Below, piece after piece: positions 37,126 through 48,588 of a stretch of DNA of 64,000 nt. The DNA lies in the NCBI GenBank assembly GCA_020698575.1, contig CM036239.1, forward strand, positions 13,707,263 to 13,771,262. The letters run 5' to 3'. The notes below the pieces were generated by a model. It did not search any database and was not told the origin of the DNA. It worked only from the letters and a program-made list of their open reading frames with translations. The DNA comes from Bostrychus sinensis (Eukaryota > Chordata > Actinopteri > Gobiiformes > Eleotridae). How positions within the stretch are numbered: position 1 is the first letter of the stretch; every line of letters begins with the position of its first letter. A program made the position numbers and the translations under genes.

Positions 37126-37598
37126 CAGGGCTTGACAATAACCCTAGCCAACTAAATAGGGTAGATTTTCATTTTGGCTAATAACGCGAAAATACCCACT
37201 AGTCACTTTGGCCGGCTGAATTTTATGCATACCTATACCTTAGCTTTAGAGGTTAGGCCAGAATTTATGTTGCTTTGAGTAAATGCCATTTAGTATATAG
37301 TAATTCATCATGATTAAAGAAAGAAACATATTAATTTAAACTTAAATGCATTTTTAAAATGTTTTAAAAGACACCACAAGCATAGATATACTTTTTTCTG
37401 CTGAGGTACACCTGTTTTTTAAATTTTTGATAAATCTCTGTCCATAAAACCAAATTTATCATTACATTAAGCTTACTGAATAAAATATACACAAAGATTT
37501 AAGTAATTAAATTATGCCTAGTAAAAACACTATTTGGCTTGCAAATTTTTAAAGACTCGACACAGTGGCCAGTGAGCAGAAAAAAAAGTCAAGCCCTG
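37126..37598. mobile_element. Short hAT element in the lrsam1 5' intron
   Basis: The ends CAGGGCTTGAC and GTCAAGCCCTG are exact inverses. The flanks ATTGATGA (37,118-37,125) and GCTGATGA (37,599-37,606) match at six of eight positions, as expected of an old hAT insertion. It has no transposase frame. Confidence 0.8.
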
Positions 37599-38070
37599 GC
37601 TGATGATGGAGCATCAGCATCAAAAATAGGTGGGGTTACCGTAAATGACATAGCTTGGTTAGCACATAACACCACCAACTATGCTTTAACTTACAAGTGT
37701 AACTTATAACAAGCATTTTCAACAAAACTAACTACCACTATATGTGTACTACAAATGAATATTTACGTAACAACATGGTGTCAGCGGGTTTTCTTAAAGA
37801 TACAGCTAAAAAAAATAATAATAATAATTGCATCATAGCCACAAAGCTAGCCATGGCAGCAACAACTTTCCTGTAACGTTATCTCCATTGTGACATTTAG
37901 CTAACAACCGGAGTCTATCCTGGCCCTTACAATAAACACTTCACAGCTACGATAACAACATGACATCGGAGTGAAAGTATCTATTTACTGTCGATACGTT
38001 GCTAAAACGTGGTACTTCCGATGTTGGCTGACCAAAATTTAATTTTAGATATTTAAAAACAGATTATTTA

Positions 38071-38150
38071 CCTGTACAGCTATCAAGAGCAGAAGGACAA
38101 GACGTTATCGTCAAAGAGCAAATTCCTCTTTAAATCCGACCTCAGCTGCG
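38071..38150 (-). promoter_or_regulatory. lrsam1: Probable lrsam1 5' non-coding exon and promoter
   Basis: On the minus strand a donor (CTGTACAG then GTAAAT) lies at 38,070-38,071. The start codon exon at 36,941 is preceded by an acceptor (CACTTAG) near 36,958. This implies a 5' non-coding exon beginning above 38,071. The outer limit is inferred. Confidence 0.5.
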
Positions 38151-38510
38151 TCCTTTATGTTGGTCCCTCCTCGTTTATAATAATGTCTGCTGAACAAAAA
38201 TCATAACAAATGCGATTATCTTCTTCTAGTAATTATCAGAACATTGCACCGTTAAAAAGTTTGTATGTTGCCCCCTTCAGGAAAAAAGAGGAGCTGTTGC
38301 ATAGGCATTTTCTTACTACTTACGTACTGTATTGTTAAAAAAATGGAGTGCTGTGGGTCCAACATAATCTGTTAAATGCATATTTTACAATAGAACATAC
38401 CATGACCGTAATAATAATTATAAAATACTCCTTAATTAGAATACAGACACCAGAGGTCGCTATTCTATTCTCCTGTCAATAATAATAAAAACAATGGCTG
38501 TGTTGGTAAT

Positions 38511-38673
38511 TACGGAAGCGCATAGTAGTCACCAAAAAAAAAAAAACTATCTCGTAATTACGAGAAACTATCTCGTAATTACGAGAAAATAAGTCGTAAT
38601 TACGAGATAGTTTTTCTCGTAATTACGAGATAGTTTTTTTTTTTTTTTTTGGTGACTACTATGCGCTTCCGTA
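38511..38673. mobile_element. Palindromic fold-back element
   Basis: TACGGAAGCGCATAGTAGTC at 38,511 and its exact inverse ending at 38,673 are the outer arms, followed inward by CACC and A/T runs. The core is made of repeated CTCGTAATTACGAGA, itself a palindrome. Nearly the whole 163 bp can pair with itself. Flanking GGTAAT occurs on both sides (38,505-38,510 and 38,674-38,679), which looks like a 6-bp target duplication. Confidence 0.85.
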
Positions 38674-38719
38674 GGTAATGCATCTACACCTCAGCAAGAA
38701 CCAATGCCTTAGTTATTAG

Positions 38720-39318
38720 CAGCGGTGGCCAAAGTACTCAACTTCATGACGTGAGTCAAAGTTTAGATCCTCCTGGTCAAATATTACTGCAGTATACAAG
38801 TAAAAGTTGCTAAGTCAAATTTTTACTTGAGTTAAAGTACTAGAGGATGTGCTTTCAAAAACACTTAGGTAGTCAAAGTACTTTTTTAACAATGTATTTT
38901 AAATGAATGCAGTCAAGAATTTGGGGTAATATTTCTGCTACATTCAAGTCACAAATTTGCAGCTCCAAAAATATGAATAAAATACATTTTCATCCATTCT
39001 TAATCGTACCCTCTAAAGATGACACATCCAACTCATCTCAGTGAGGAGATGTAGGGATCAACTTAACATATAATGATTATCTTTAGGGTCAGTTGTCTTT
39101 CGGTTTTAGGACAGTTTCTCTGCAGAAGTTACTTTTGCTTTTTTAGAAATGTAGTGGAGTAAAAAGTATTATATTTAGGCTATCTTTTAGATGTAGTGGA
39201 GTAAAAGTTGTAAGTATCCCCTAAAAATACTACTCCAGTAAAGATCAGATTCTTAAAAACTAGGCCTATACTTAAGTCCAGTACTCAAGTAAATTTATTT
39301 CGTTATTGTCCACCTCTG
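38720..39318. mobile_element. hAT element with perfect 8-bp target duplication
   Basis: CAGCGGTGGCCAAA on the left pairs with TTATTGTCCACCTCTG on the right. Both are flanked by GTTATTAG (38,712-38,719 and 39,319-39,326). The inside is rich in ACTTGAGTA and its complement. It has no transposase frame. Confidence 0.85.
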
Positions 39319-39326
39319 GTTATTAG

Positions 39327-40641
39327 TTATTAGTGACTAGTTTGTTTGTTTGTTTGTTTTTTGTGTTTGTTTTTTTTTTGTGTGTGTTTTTTTTTTTGGG
39401 GGGGGGGGTTGTTTGTTTACTTATATGGACTTATTTGCTTGTCGGTTCTTGTATGGATGCCAGCGTAGTTGCCATTTAAAAAATTATCAACTGGATGCTT
39501 TTGTCTCTGAGGACTATTACCATGATCAGATGACCTCCGTGGCTCTAAATCCCTGTACTGGATTATCCCGAGCAATAAAACTTGGCTGCTTATTACAGAG
39601 CTCTGTGGGTGTGATGCAGGACTGTGTGGTCCAGGACCAGGCTCACAGACTGGACTACACTGCCGCCCGAACAGAGCCAGGTCAAGGCGCTAAAACATTA
39701 TACATTCATGTGGTCAATAGGAACACAGCTCCTGGTGTTCACCTGGAAAACCAAAGTGCCTCATTGTAAACGCTGCAATATGAAAGACAAGGTTTAGGCT
39801 ATAGTTTGGAGAATAGGTGTGTTTTTAGAATATATTGTCCATTTTGCCCAGCGTAGCCCCTGCAGGACATTTGGTAGTTTGCAGAGTAGCCTTTAGCTTT
39901 TAAGCTGTTCTTTTTTCCTCTTACATATGATATGGGCCTAGGCATACAGACAGTTTGTGACATGACATCAGGAGATATACGGGGCAATGATACAATCCGT
40001 GTTGCAGCCCTGAAAGTAGTAAAATTTGAAAAAAATGTGAATATTATAATAATGAGTTGTGTGTAACCATAGCGATGCACATCACGTCAGAGCTTGTCAT
40101 ACTTGTTCTGTTCTAGAGCGCACTTTTAAAAGCTCACTTTTCATTTGTCTCTCCTGAGAGTAAGCTGCAAATATCCTCCTCGCGTACTTTTACTGAGAAA
40201 AATACTAATTTCTTCGACTTTCTTGCTGCATTTGCCAATGTCTGAGTAAGTGACAGTTTCATGCATGCTCTGTGTGGGATTTTGCGTGATTTATGACCTG
40301 GGCCGACCAGACGCACAATCCAGACAAGTCATTATAAGACATAAATTAGCAATTTTTTTGCACTGCAACTAAATAATGAAGTTATGTTTGCTAAAAACAC
40401 AACTTGTAGTAATTATAGTGAGATGTTTTGCAACTTTTATCAAGTTATTAGATGAATTTTTGCAGTCAGTACTTTTACTTGAGTACTACTAATTAGTAGT
40501 AGCTAGTTAAATTTCCTTTAAGAAAACGTAATTTGTTAACTATGAAGGTAGTAATGAGCAGCTGCTACCATATACTGACTGGTTTTGTAATAGATTAGCA
40601 TTATGTTTTTTAATTACTTACTTTTTCTTATTATGTTCTAG
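39327..40641. other. Stretch upstream of the poly(A) polymerase exons, no catalytic domain found
   Basis: It begins with TTTG/T/G low-complexity DNA (39,340-39,415, including a run of ten G). A plus-strand frame at 39,428-39,769 (113 codons from its second ATG) shows no family I recognise. I looked here for the missing poly(A) polymerase N-terminal exons (nucleotidyltransferase signature and catalytic aspartates) and did not find them. Confidence 0.5.
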
Positions 40642-43600
40642 GTCGACAAATTTACTCAAATAAGCTGGGCTTCCTGGGTGGAGTGGCCTGGTGCATTTTG
40701 GTGGCCAGAGTATGCCAGCTCTATCCAAATGCCTCAGCTGCAACTCTGGTGGCCAAGTTCTTTCGGGTCTTCTCCATGTGGTAAGTACAGTGTGACTTGC
40801 ATTAATACGTCAGAATATTTTAATGATATATTTTAATTTTGTTTGTGTGTTTGTAAAACAAGGAGTGGCCAATCCCAATTATGCTGAGGCACCGTGAGGC
40901 GTACGGCTACAACTTCCCCGTTTGGAATCCGAAGGTAAGTTCACCAATGTCCTGTCAATGTGAAATGCAATCAAAAACAACAGTGAAGATGAAGCTAGTC
41001 ATGATCATATGAATTCAGCTTTTCAAAGTGTGGTTAGGGTACCACTGGTGGTACGCAGATCTCTTCTGTTGGTATTCAGTCTTTTGCAGCTCTGATTTTA
41101 GTTTAATTTAGAGCTAGTTTTATTTCTGTTTTAGACCTGCTCTGGTTGGAGCTTAACTTTGACGTTCAGGCCACAGCTTTATCCTGGTTTAGCTTTAGTT
41201 CATTTGTGGCTTAGTGCTGATTTAGTTCTAGTTTAGCCCTGGTTTAGTCTAGAATTCATCATTGTTTAGTCTTGGTTTAGACCTGGATAAGACCCGGTTT
41301 AGTCCTGGTTTAGAGTGGAACTGCAGTAGCTTCATCCTGGTTTAGGCCTGGTTTAGTCTTGGTGTAGATCTGGTTTAATCTGGGTTTTTATAGTCTTGGA
41401 TTTGTCCTAGTTTAGTCTTGATTTAATCCTGGTTAGTTCTGGTTTAGTCCTGGTTAACCCTTGTCTTGTCCTTATTCAGTGATGCTAATTTTAGTTTTTT
41501 AAAGCTTGTACTTGGAAAGCTGAATATATTCTGAGGTGGGTGAAAATCTCCCTCTCCAACATTTGACTGAACTCACCTTTAAACCTCCTAAAACTTCAGA
41601 TAAAAGTGGCCTCTCTGTCCAAAAGTACACTGACATGTTTTTATTTATTCTCAGGTGAACCCCCATGACCGCTTCCACCGCATGCCGATCATCACGCCCA
41701 CATACCCGCAGCAGAACTCGGCCTACAATGTGACGGCGTCCACTCTGACCGTCATGAAGGACGAGATCAAGCGTGGTGGGTATCCGCAAATAATTTTACA
41801 ATCAGTCAACCAGCTGCAGCAAAGGCTAAAGCTGAATTCAACAATAACAATCTCATAATTGTATTTAAACAGTTCATATTATCTGTGTTTGATTTGTAGC
41901 TTGTGATTTCACCGAAGCGGTTCACGAAAACAGAGCCAGCTGGAGGAAACTGTTTGAACAATCCACCTTCATTCAAGATTATCGGTATGTGCTAGAAGAT
42001 AAAAATCATGTTGTGTGGACTTAAAAAGTTAACGGGAACCTGCTTTTAATGTGTAATGTTTTAATTTAAATGTAAAAAAAATGCTGATGTCTGTTGTTTT
42101 TCCAGGCATTATATTGTGCTGAGAGCCACAGCTGCTACAGAGACCCAGCAGCAAGAATGGTGAGTTAATTTTATAATTATAATTTAATTAACTTTGTATG
42201 GCACATTTCATATGACAAACATAGACTTAAATAATTAGTTTCTTCTTTGAAATCTGTGCACTCTAAACAATGTCCTTTGTTTATTTTTCTAGGGCTGACT
42301 TTGTCGAGGCTAAAATCCGACTCCTGGTGGACATTCTGGAGAGAAATGTTAACATCTCCCTCTCCCACCCCGGTATACAGTCCTTCCCTGGAAAGTATGT
42401 TCATAACCTTTTTTATAATTTGCATCTTATTACACATTAAATTAGGTCTGCACAGTACAATAATAATAATTATGGGTCATTCCAGAATTGGAGGACATTT
42501 CCTCTCCCAAAAGTTCACACATGAGCAACATCGATATCAAAGTGTCTGTTCTGCTTAAAATGTAATGGTATCTTCCATTTGTGCTGTCAAAATGATTGGC
42601 CAGTAAGATAGCTTATACATCACATTGTGGTATGCAGCAGCGGTTCTCAAACTGTGGTACGGTTACCCCTGGTGGTACACTGGCTTTTTGTGGTGGTTCT
42701 CCAGAGTCTTGGTCCTGTTTTAGTTTAATCCTGGGTTAGATCTGCTTTAGACCTGGTTTTGTTCTTGTTTTGTCCTCTACTAGACCTGGTCTGGTCCTGG
42801 TTTAATCACTAATCCCTATTTTACCCCTTAGTGTAGATCTAGGTTAGTCCTGATATTTGCTAAGTGGTTCTTGATATGCAAAGTTTGAGAATATAAGTAA
42901 CTGCTTTAACTTATCAAAGTAAAATCATTGCAAAATTAATTCAGCAAAGAGTATTTCCAAATATTGTGCAGACCTAAATATACTATTTATTAATTGAGAT
43001 AGGTCAAATGTTCTTGTATGTTTTATTAACATATATCTGTATTTGTTTTCAGGGATAAACTGAGCACAAAGTGGCTGATTGGAGTCGAGTTTAACCAGAA
43101 TGAATCCAAGAAGGCAGACTTAACCCCTGACCTTCTGACCTTCAGCCAGACCGGTATGTCTTTTGATACTTACATAAGATTAGCAGTCTGTAATACATTT
43201 GTCATTTTTTGAAGGGTCTAGAGTTAGTTACAGCTATAAGACTTTGTGTGTTGTGTTTTTGCAGTCTACTCTCAGTCTAAGAAGTTTTACAAAGAAGGCA
43301 TGGAGATTTCAGCCGCTTATGAAAACCACAACAGTCTAAGATCGCTGCTGTCGACTGTTAACATCCCAGACGTTGAGCTGCCCACGCCTGCCCAGAAAAT
43401 GAGCAATGCTCAGGCAAAAAAGAGGGCATTTTCTCCTGCCAACGAGAGGTGCTCCAAAAAAGTCAGATTGCAAACGACTCCAGAGAAAAAAACAGTGTCA
43501 AACAAGGAGTTTGTGGTTGCTGGTTCCAGTCTCTATGAGAACAGTGCTAGCACCAAGAGGCATCGCACTCCTGAGCGCGACCCTGAGGCCAAGAGAAGCA

Positions 43601-44024
43601 AACAGGAACTGGTGAGTTTAAAAGTATTTGGCTCTAAAGTGTTATTCTGGGATTTTTAAAGGAAAGCATGTTTTATTCCTTTGTAGTTGTTTGATGATAA
43701 CATTTGATATTATTTCATGGTTGATAGATAATTGTGCTGTCAATGTGTTGGCATAAAAAATACCCATCCTGAAACATCTGTAAAATGAAAACAAAAATAT
43801 ATTTGAATTATTTAGCTGAAGTGCCCATCACCACATGGACTGAAGTCTACATATTTAAAATGCACGTGCTTATATGTGTTGATATATTAACCTAAAACTA
43901 TTAATGTCTCTTTTGTTTGCAGTGTCCATCTCGAGCTGAACTCCCCAACTGGACTCCAGCCCACACCAGACCAGTGGCTGCGAGGAGACCCTATAGAGGC
44001 CCTTTTTTACAACCCGTCCACTAA
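40642..44024 (+). CDS. Poly(A) polymerase homologue lacking the catalytic N-terminus
   Basis: Canonical poly(A) polymerases add poly(A) tails to pre-mRNA in the nucleus. Nine exons are visible: 40642-40780, 40863-40934, 41655-41775, 41900-41984, 42106-42159, 42293-42394, 43053-43153, 43265-43611, 43923-44024. They encode the central domain (IYSNKLGFLGGVAWCILVAR, PIITPTYPQQNSAYNVT) and the RNA-binding domain (HYIVLRATAA, WLIGVEFNQNESKKADL). A short Lys/Arg-rich tail follows, with KKRAFSPANERCSKKVRL as a possible nuclear signal. The first exon begins inside a codon, so upstream exons are needed. None with the catalytic aspartates was found back to the lrsam1 5' end. The first two exons also clash in phase by one base; all later junctions agree. 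It could be a decaying partial duplicate, a gene with unusual upstream exons, or carry a sequence error. The family (papola/papolg type) is certain; the paralogue is not. Confidence 0.75.
41030..41480. repeat. hAT-derived sequence with GGTTTAGTCCT minisatellite, in a poly(A) polymerase intron
   Basis: It starts with CAAAGTGTGGTTAGGGTACC and GGTGGTACGCAG, which resembles the ends of Charlie-like hAT elements. It is then filled with variants of CCTGGTTTAGTC. The right end was not resolved. Confidence 0.6.
42637..42895. mobile_element. Second hAT-like copy with GGTTTAGTCCT repeats
   Basis: The left end CAGCGGTTCTCAAAC is mirrored by GTTTGAGAA near 42,883. The interior has GGTACACTGG and about ten variants of CCTGGTTTAG. 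It lies in the intron before the exon at 43,053. Confidence 0.6.
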
Positions 44025-44240
44025 GCTCTTAACCCTTTTAATGAATTAAGCACTGTTCTAGATACAGTTATGTCCATAAGTATTTGGACACTGACACAAT
44101 TTTGTTATTTTAACCTTTTTACCAAAACTATTCAAAATACAGTTATATCATTCATATGTGCTTAAAGTGCAGACTTTCAGCAATAATCTGAGAGTATTCA
44201 CATCCAAATTGAACAAAGGATTTAGAAATTACAGCTCTTA

Positions 44241-44522
44241 TTATGTTATTATGTGCAATATTTATATTTATATTCATATTATTATGTGCCATAATTATTT
44301 TATTTTATTTTATTTTATTTTACTGAAGCACCTATTTTCTTGTAGTTTAGTTTTTAGTTTTTAGTTAATTATCTTTGGCCAGACTGGTCTCTGATACACT
44401 GTGTGCTCTTGTGTGATACCACTGTGTGCTGTACTTATGCTGTTGCAACAATGCAATTTCCCCACTGAGGGACTAATAAAGGTTTTCTTATTCTTATTCT
44501 TATTCTTATTCTTATTCTTACA
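44241..44522 (+). mobile_element. LINE 3' fragment with TTATTC tail inside the Tc1 element
   Basis: The segment ends in AATTTCCCCACTGAGGGACT, AATAAAGG and then TTATTC repeats, a typical non-LTR 3' end. Tc1 sequence on each side repeats ACAGCTCTTA / ACAGCTTA, a likely imperfect target duplication. Confidence 0.65.
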
Positions 44523-44849
44523 GCTTAATGTGTAGCTGCCTTTTTGTCAGGGGCTCAAAAGTATTTGGACAGTTGCTTCAAAAGCTCTTTCTTGAGCTGC
44601 CTGTGCTATTTCCCTCAGTAATCCACCATAAACTGAGCAGGTAAAAGGTCTGGACTTAAATTTCCATTTGAAAGCTGTTACTGTGAAATCACAACATACA
44701 GTATCTCAATGGACGTGAACCAGACCATCATTAAAAATCCCTTCACAACATCCACCTTACTGTAGAACACTCTCCAGGAAGTAGGTCTATCAGTGTCTAG
44801 GTCTACCATAACAAGAAGACTTTATGAGAGAAAATACAGACAGATTATC

Positions 44850-45360
44850 ACAAAGTGTGCAAGGCACAAGATATGGAGCTCAAAACAAATCTCAACCAAT
44901 ACCAAGGCTCGCATATTCAACTCCAACGTGAAACAGGTGTTGTTGTATGGATCCGAGACATGGAGAACAACTAAACACACAACAAACAAACATTTACTAG
45001 CACCTGTTTAAGAAGACCACTGACCGTCTGGTGGAGAGACAGAATGAGGAATGTAGACTTATGGGAAAGAACAGGCCAGGATCACATTTGTCTACAAATT
45101 AGAAAAAGAAAGTGGATTGGACACACCCTCAGAAAACCAGTCACAAACATCACCTGACAAGCCCCGAGTTGGAATCCCCAAGGAGCAAGGAAAAGAGGTC
45201 GCCCTAGGAACAGCTGGAGTAGAAGTGTTCTGGCAGAAATGACTGAGCGTGGCCACAATTAGGGAGACCTGGAGAGAATTGCCCACAACCGAGTGAGATG
45301 GAGGACATTCGTCAATGGCCTATGCTCCTTAGAGGAGCCAAGGGCTTAAGAAGAAAGAAG
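44850..45360 (+). mobile_element. Non-LTR retrotransposon C-terminal fragment inside the Tc1 element
   Basis: The plus strand encodes VLLYGSETWRTTK followed by a segment with IRKRKWIGHTLRKP in another frame, typical of the region downstream of LINE reverse transcriptases. It ends in AGAAGAAAGAAG. ATCACAAAGTGTGC near 44,848 and ATCACAAGGTGC near 45,361 are a probable imperfect target duplication, and transposase sequence resumes afterward. Confidence 0.7.
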
Positions 45361-46201
45361 ATCACAAGGTGCAGACTTCCTCAGCCTCAACAACAGAAAG
45401 CCCACAAAGCACCTAAAGAAGCCAGCCCAGGTCTGAAACAGCATTCTTTGGACAGATGAGGCTCACACCAACCTGTACCAGAACGATGGGGAGAGAAAAG
45501 TTTGGAGAAGGCTTGGAACGACTCATGACCTAAAGCACACCACATCTTGTGTAAAACATGGTGGAGCAGTGTGATGCATTAGCTGCAGAACTTCCAGTGG
45601 CACTGGGTCACTGGTGTTTACTGTGACACAAGACAGAAGCAGTTACGAAGTTGATGAGCAGCACTTCACTGCACAGATGGAGAGTGACCTAAAACATACT
45701 GCAAAACCAACCCAGGAGTTTTTTTTAAGGCAAATAAGTGAAATATTCTACAATGGCTGAGTCAGTCACCAGATCTCAGCCTGAGATCAAGCATGAATTT
45801 CACTTGTTTAAGACAAAACCTAAGGCAGAAAGACCCACAAACAACGACTGAAGACAGCTGCAGTAAAGGCCTGGCAGAACATCACAAATTAAGAAAACCC
45901 ATGGGCTCCAGACTTCAGGCAGTCATTGCCTGCAAAGGTTTTTCCTCAAAGTATTAAAATGAACATTTTATTCATGGTAATGTTCATCTGTCCAATTACA
46001 TTTGAGCCCCTGAAAAAGAGGCAGCTACACATTAAAGAGCTGTAATTCCTAAACCCTTTCTCCGAATACTCTCAATTTACAATTTAGCGCCTGCACTTTA
46101 AGCATTTTAAATATGTTTTGGTTAACTAAGCTAATTAAGCTAACTACTCAGCTAAAATAACAAAACTTGTGTCAGTATCCAAATACTTATGGACCTAACT
46201 A

Positions 46202-48184
46202 AACATGGAGATCCTGTGTAGCCTAGACAGTAATTAAATTTCTCAAAGCAGCCACTAGAAAGCAGTAAAGGCTTTCTTTTGATAACGCACTTTGCCCATA
46301 GTTTAGTGTTGTTCTTTCGAAAGTGGTCCTTACTAATTTTTTGTTAACCTTTTGTATCTGAAAGCACCATTTTGTTCCAACAATTTTTGTAATGATGCAG
46401 TGTCTTTAAATCTGGCCTCTTTTATTTCTCTATGCAGAATATTCAAGTAGCTGCCGGTGTCACTGTTTGACGTCACTCTCTTTGTAAACAAAACCAACTA
46501 GTTACTTTACTTACAACATTTCCTCAAATCTGCACAGCACTTGTGAATCACGAGGAATCTTGTTCATACAAAGCAGAGTTACTCTCTTACATTTGTTGCT
46601 CATTAATCATGGGCAGCATTAGAAAAGGGTTATCCACAGGAGGTCCAGTCCTGGGTTTGGGACTCCCCTGTAATACCTGCCCTGCTCGTACCGCCATGTG
46701 CACTCAGATCAAATGTAAGTGGCTTCTGACACAGAGACTGGCAAAAAATATATAATTAATTTACCCTTTTTTTTCTGTCATCAATGCTTTCTCAGTCAAA
46801 AAAGTCAACAGCACCATTCTTGGTGAAGTACCTATCTATATTTTTGAAAATTGTTGGCTCCCTTTCTTTTTGTTGGTCCTATGGTGGTGCCTTGGGGTAC
46901 CCCTTTCACCTTGATGGTAATGTCAACAGCTGCTCATCAGTGTGAATGTCAGGGACATTTACAGTGGGCGGGGCTAAATGTTGATTCATTAAACTACTGC
47001 AGAAACAATATTGTCACAACAAGAGCGCAAGTCAAATGTCATTGGAAAGTTTAGTACATGTTTGAGCTGTACATTTTAAATTAGTTTATACACTTGGCTT
47101 AAACAGGATCTCCACTTGTTACTAAAGCAATGATAATTAATATTTAATTATTGTTGCCAAGTGTTTGATTTAACTCTGTGTTCCTTTCTTTTTTCCAGGA
47201 GAAGAAACTAATCAGTCACTGCTGATTGGTGGATGATCTCACTTCATTTCATTTAACCTTTTCTAGCATTAAAATAATAAAAAGCATTAAAAAATAACTT
47301 CATGGATTTATTGGATGCTGTGTTCATATGTACATCTTGTTTTATATTATTTGTGTATTTTAATACATTGGCTCTAAAATTGTTTACATCAACTTGCCAT
47401 TCCAAGTTTATGGCTACAGAATAGCTGTTTATATTTAATCCTCAGGTCTTAATATGTCAGTCAGGATTTTACAATAAATCTACTAACATACAACAGAACA
47501 GGCAAAGACTGTTCTTTATTTGGCCCTATAGTAAGCCTTCTAATGTTACCTCGGACAATTAACTCGTTGTACACGATCCAAACAACAGTGGAGTAGCGCC
47601 TCCTCGTGGTGACACTTAAGAAAGAACAGACATGGTCCAGTCTCTCCCATAGGGTGAGCCCGTCCTCTTGGGGATACGGATCAAAGTCGATCGTGCTGTC
47701 TGCCTCTGACAGCCATGCGTTGCGCGGGTCCAGGTGTCCGACGCGCTGCCGCCACTGTGCCATAAATAACCACATAATTAAAGCCGATGACAGGGAACTG
47801 GCATTGTGTCCATTTACTCCTCAGAGGGCTCAGGTGAAAATAGATCAGCTTATAGCTACAGATAATTGTTTGCATTGTTAGAATATTTTATTTAACTTAT
47901 GGTTGCTTTATGTCACGAAGTTGTAGGCCTATATAGGCTACTGCCAGTTACTGAGAAATAATTTCATACGGGTTTACAGCAGTATTTGTCAATTCAGACC
48001 TTGTTTAGACCTATAGTGGCAATCAACGTTCACATCTAATTGACAAATAATGTCAATTAGACGCCAATAATATATATATATATATATAATCTTCCAGCAT
48101 CAATCTGCCAGACAAACGCCACGCCTATTTTTCTACGTCAGAGAAGCATAACGCATTTAAAATTACAGTCAAACTCAGCTCTGT
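46202..48184. other. Spacer between poly(A) polymerase and lmo4
   Basis: No gene was recognised with confidence. At about 47,200-47,290 an acceptor-like TTTTTTCCAG is followed by short sequence and AATAAA at 47,277. This could be a terminal exon of the upstream transcript. A short plus-strand frame from the ATG at 46,609 ends at a donor-like GTAAGT. Both are weak. Confidence 0.35.
47461..47775 (-). CDS. Hypothetical small ORF
   Basis: A 104-codon minus-strand frame from 47,775 has mixed, protein-like composition (RNAWLSEADSTIDFDPYPQE, LTLWERLDHVCSF) and higher GC than its surroundings at the start. I recognise no family, and there is no clear promoter or splice context. It could be a single coding exon or a chance frame. 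Confidence 0.25.
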   Translation of the reverse strand: MWLFMAQWRQRVGHLDPRNAWLSEADSTIDFDPYPQEDGLTLWERLDHVCSFLSVTTRRRYSTVVWIVYNELIVRGNIRRLTIGPNKEQSLPVLLYVSRFIVKS

Positions 48185-48434
48185 GTCTGTCCCCTTCAGC
48201 GCAGCTCCGAGGAGGACCAGAGGAAGAAAGAGGCGGTCCTTCGGCTCTTTTGATAAAAATGGGCAAATACTCAGAGCAATGAAGTAAATGGGAGAAGAGA
48301 GGAGATCTGTGGACAGCGAAGCTGCGGCTCAGAACTTCCCCTGTTCAGTTTGTACTAATGCTACTTTTCTGGACTCTATCTGAGGAAAAGAGAAGCGCGT
48401 AACGCCAGTTCTCACTCTGTCGACTTGTGTAAAG
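48185..48434 (+). promoter_or_regulatory. lmo4: Probable lmo4 5' non-coding exon
   Basis: A GC-richer block ends in GTGTAAAG followed by the strong donor GTGAGT at 48,435. The next lmo4 exon starts with an acceptor just six bases before the start codon (53,714), so a 5' non-coding exon is required. This is the best candidate upstream on this strand. Its start is inferred. Confidence 0.55.
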
Positions 48435-48588
48435 GTGAGTCTAGTAATCGTCTATACATTGTCACCTAAGACTAGAGTTTACCGCTACTGTTATTTTCTA
48501 CAGATGAAGTTATTCGCGTTGCATTGTGAGGTTTTCTTGTGGAGTGGTTGAAATAACTAAAAGCCACTGAATAAAATCCTTACTACTT

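Larger units (their letters stand above)
44063..46201 (+). mobile_element. Tc1-like transposon interrupted by two LINE fragments
   Basis: The left end TACAGTTATGTCCATAAGTA and the right end TACTTATGGACCTAACT are inverted. Transposase relics occur on the plus strand, for example SVSRSTITRRLYERKY near 44,790-44,840 and a broken C-terminal half to about 45,950. The element starts 39 bp after the poly(A) polymerase stop codon. Two foreign segments, described separately, split it. Confidence 0.85.

Noticed and set aside
46609..46714. Small secreted or signalling peptide gene
   Set aside because: The frame is 35 codons. Splicing to the acceptor at 47,200 creates a stop at once, and no family is recognisable.
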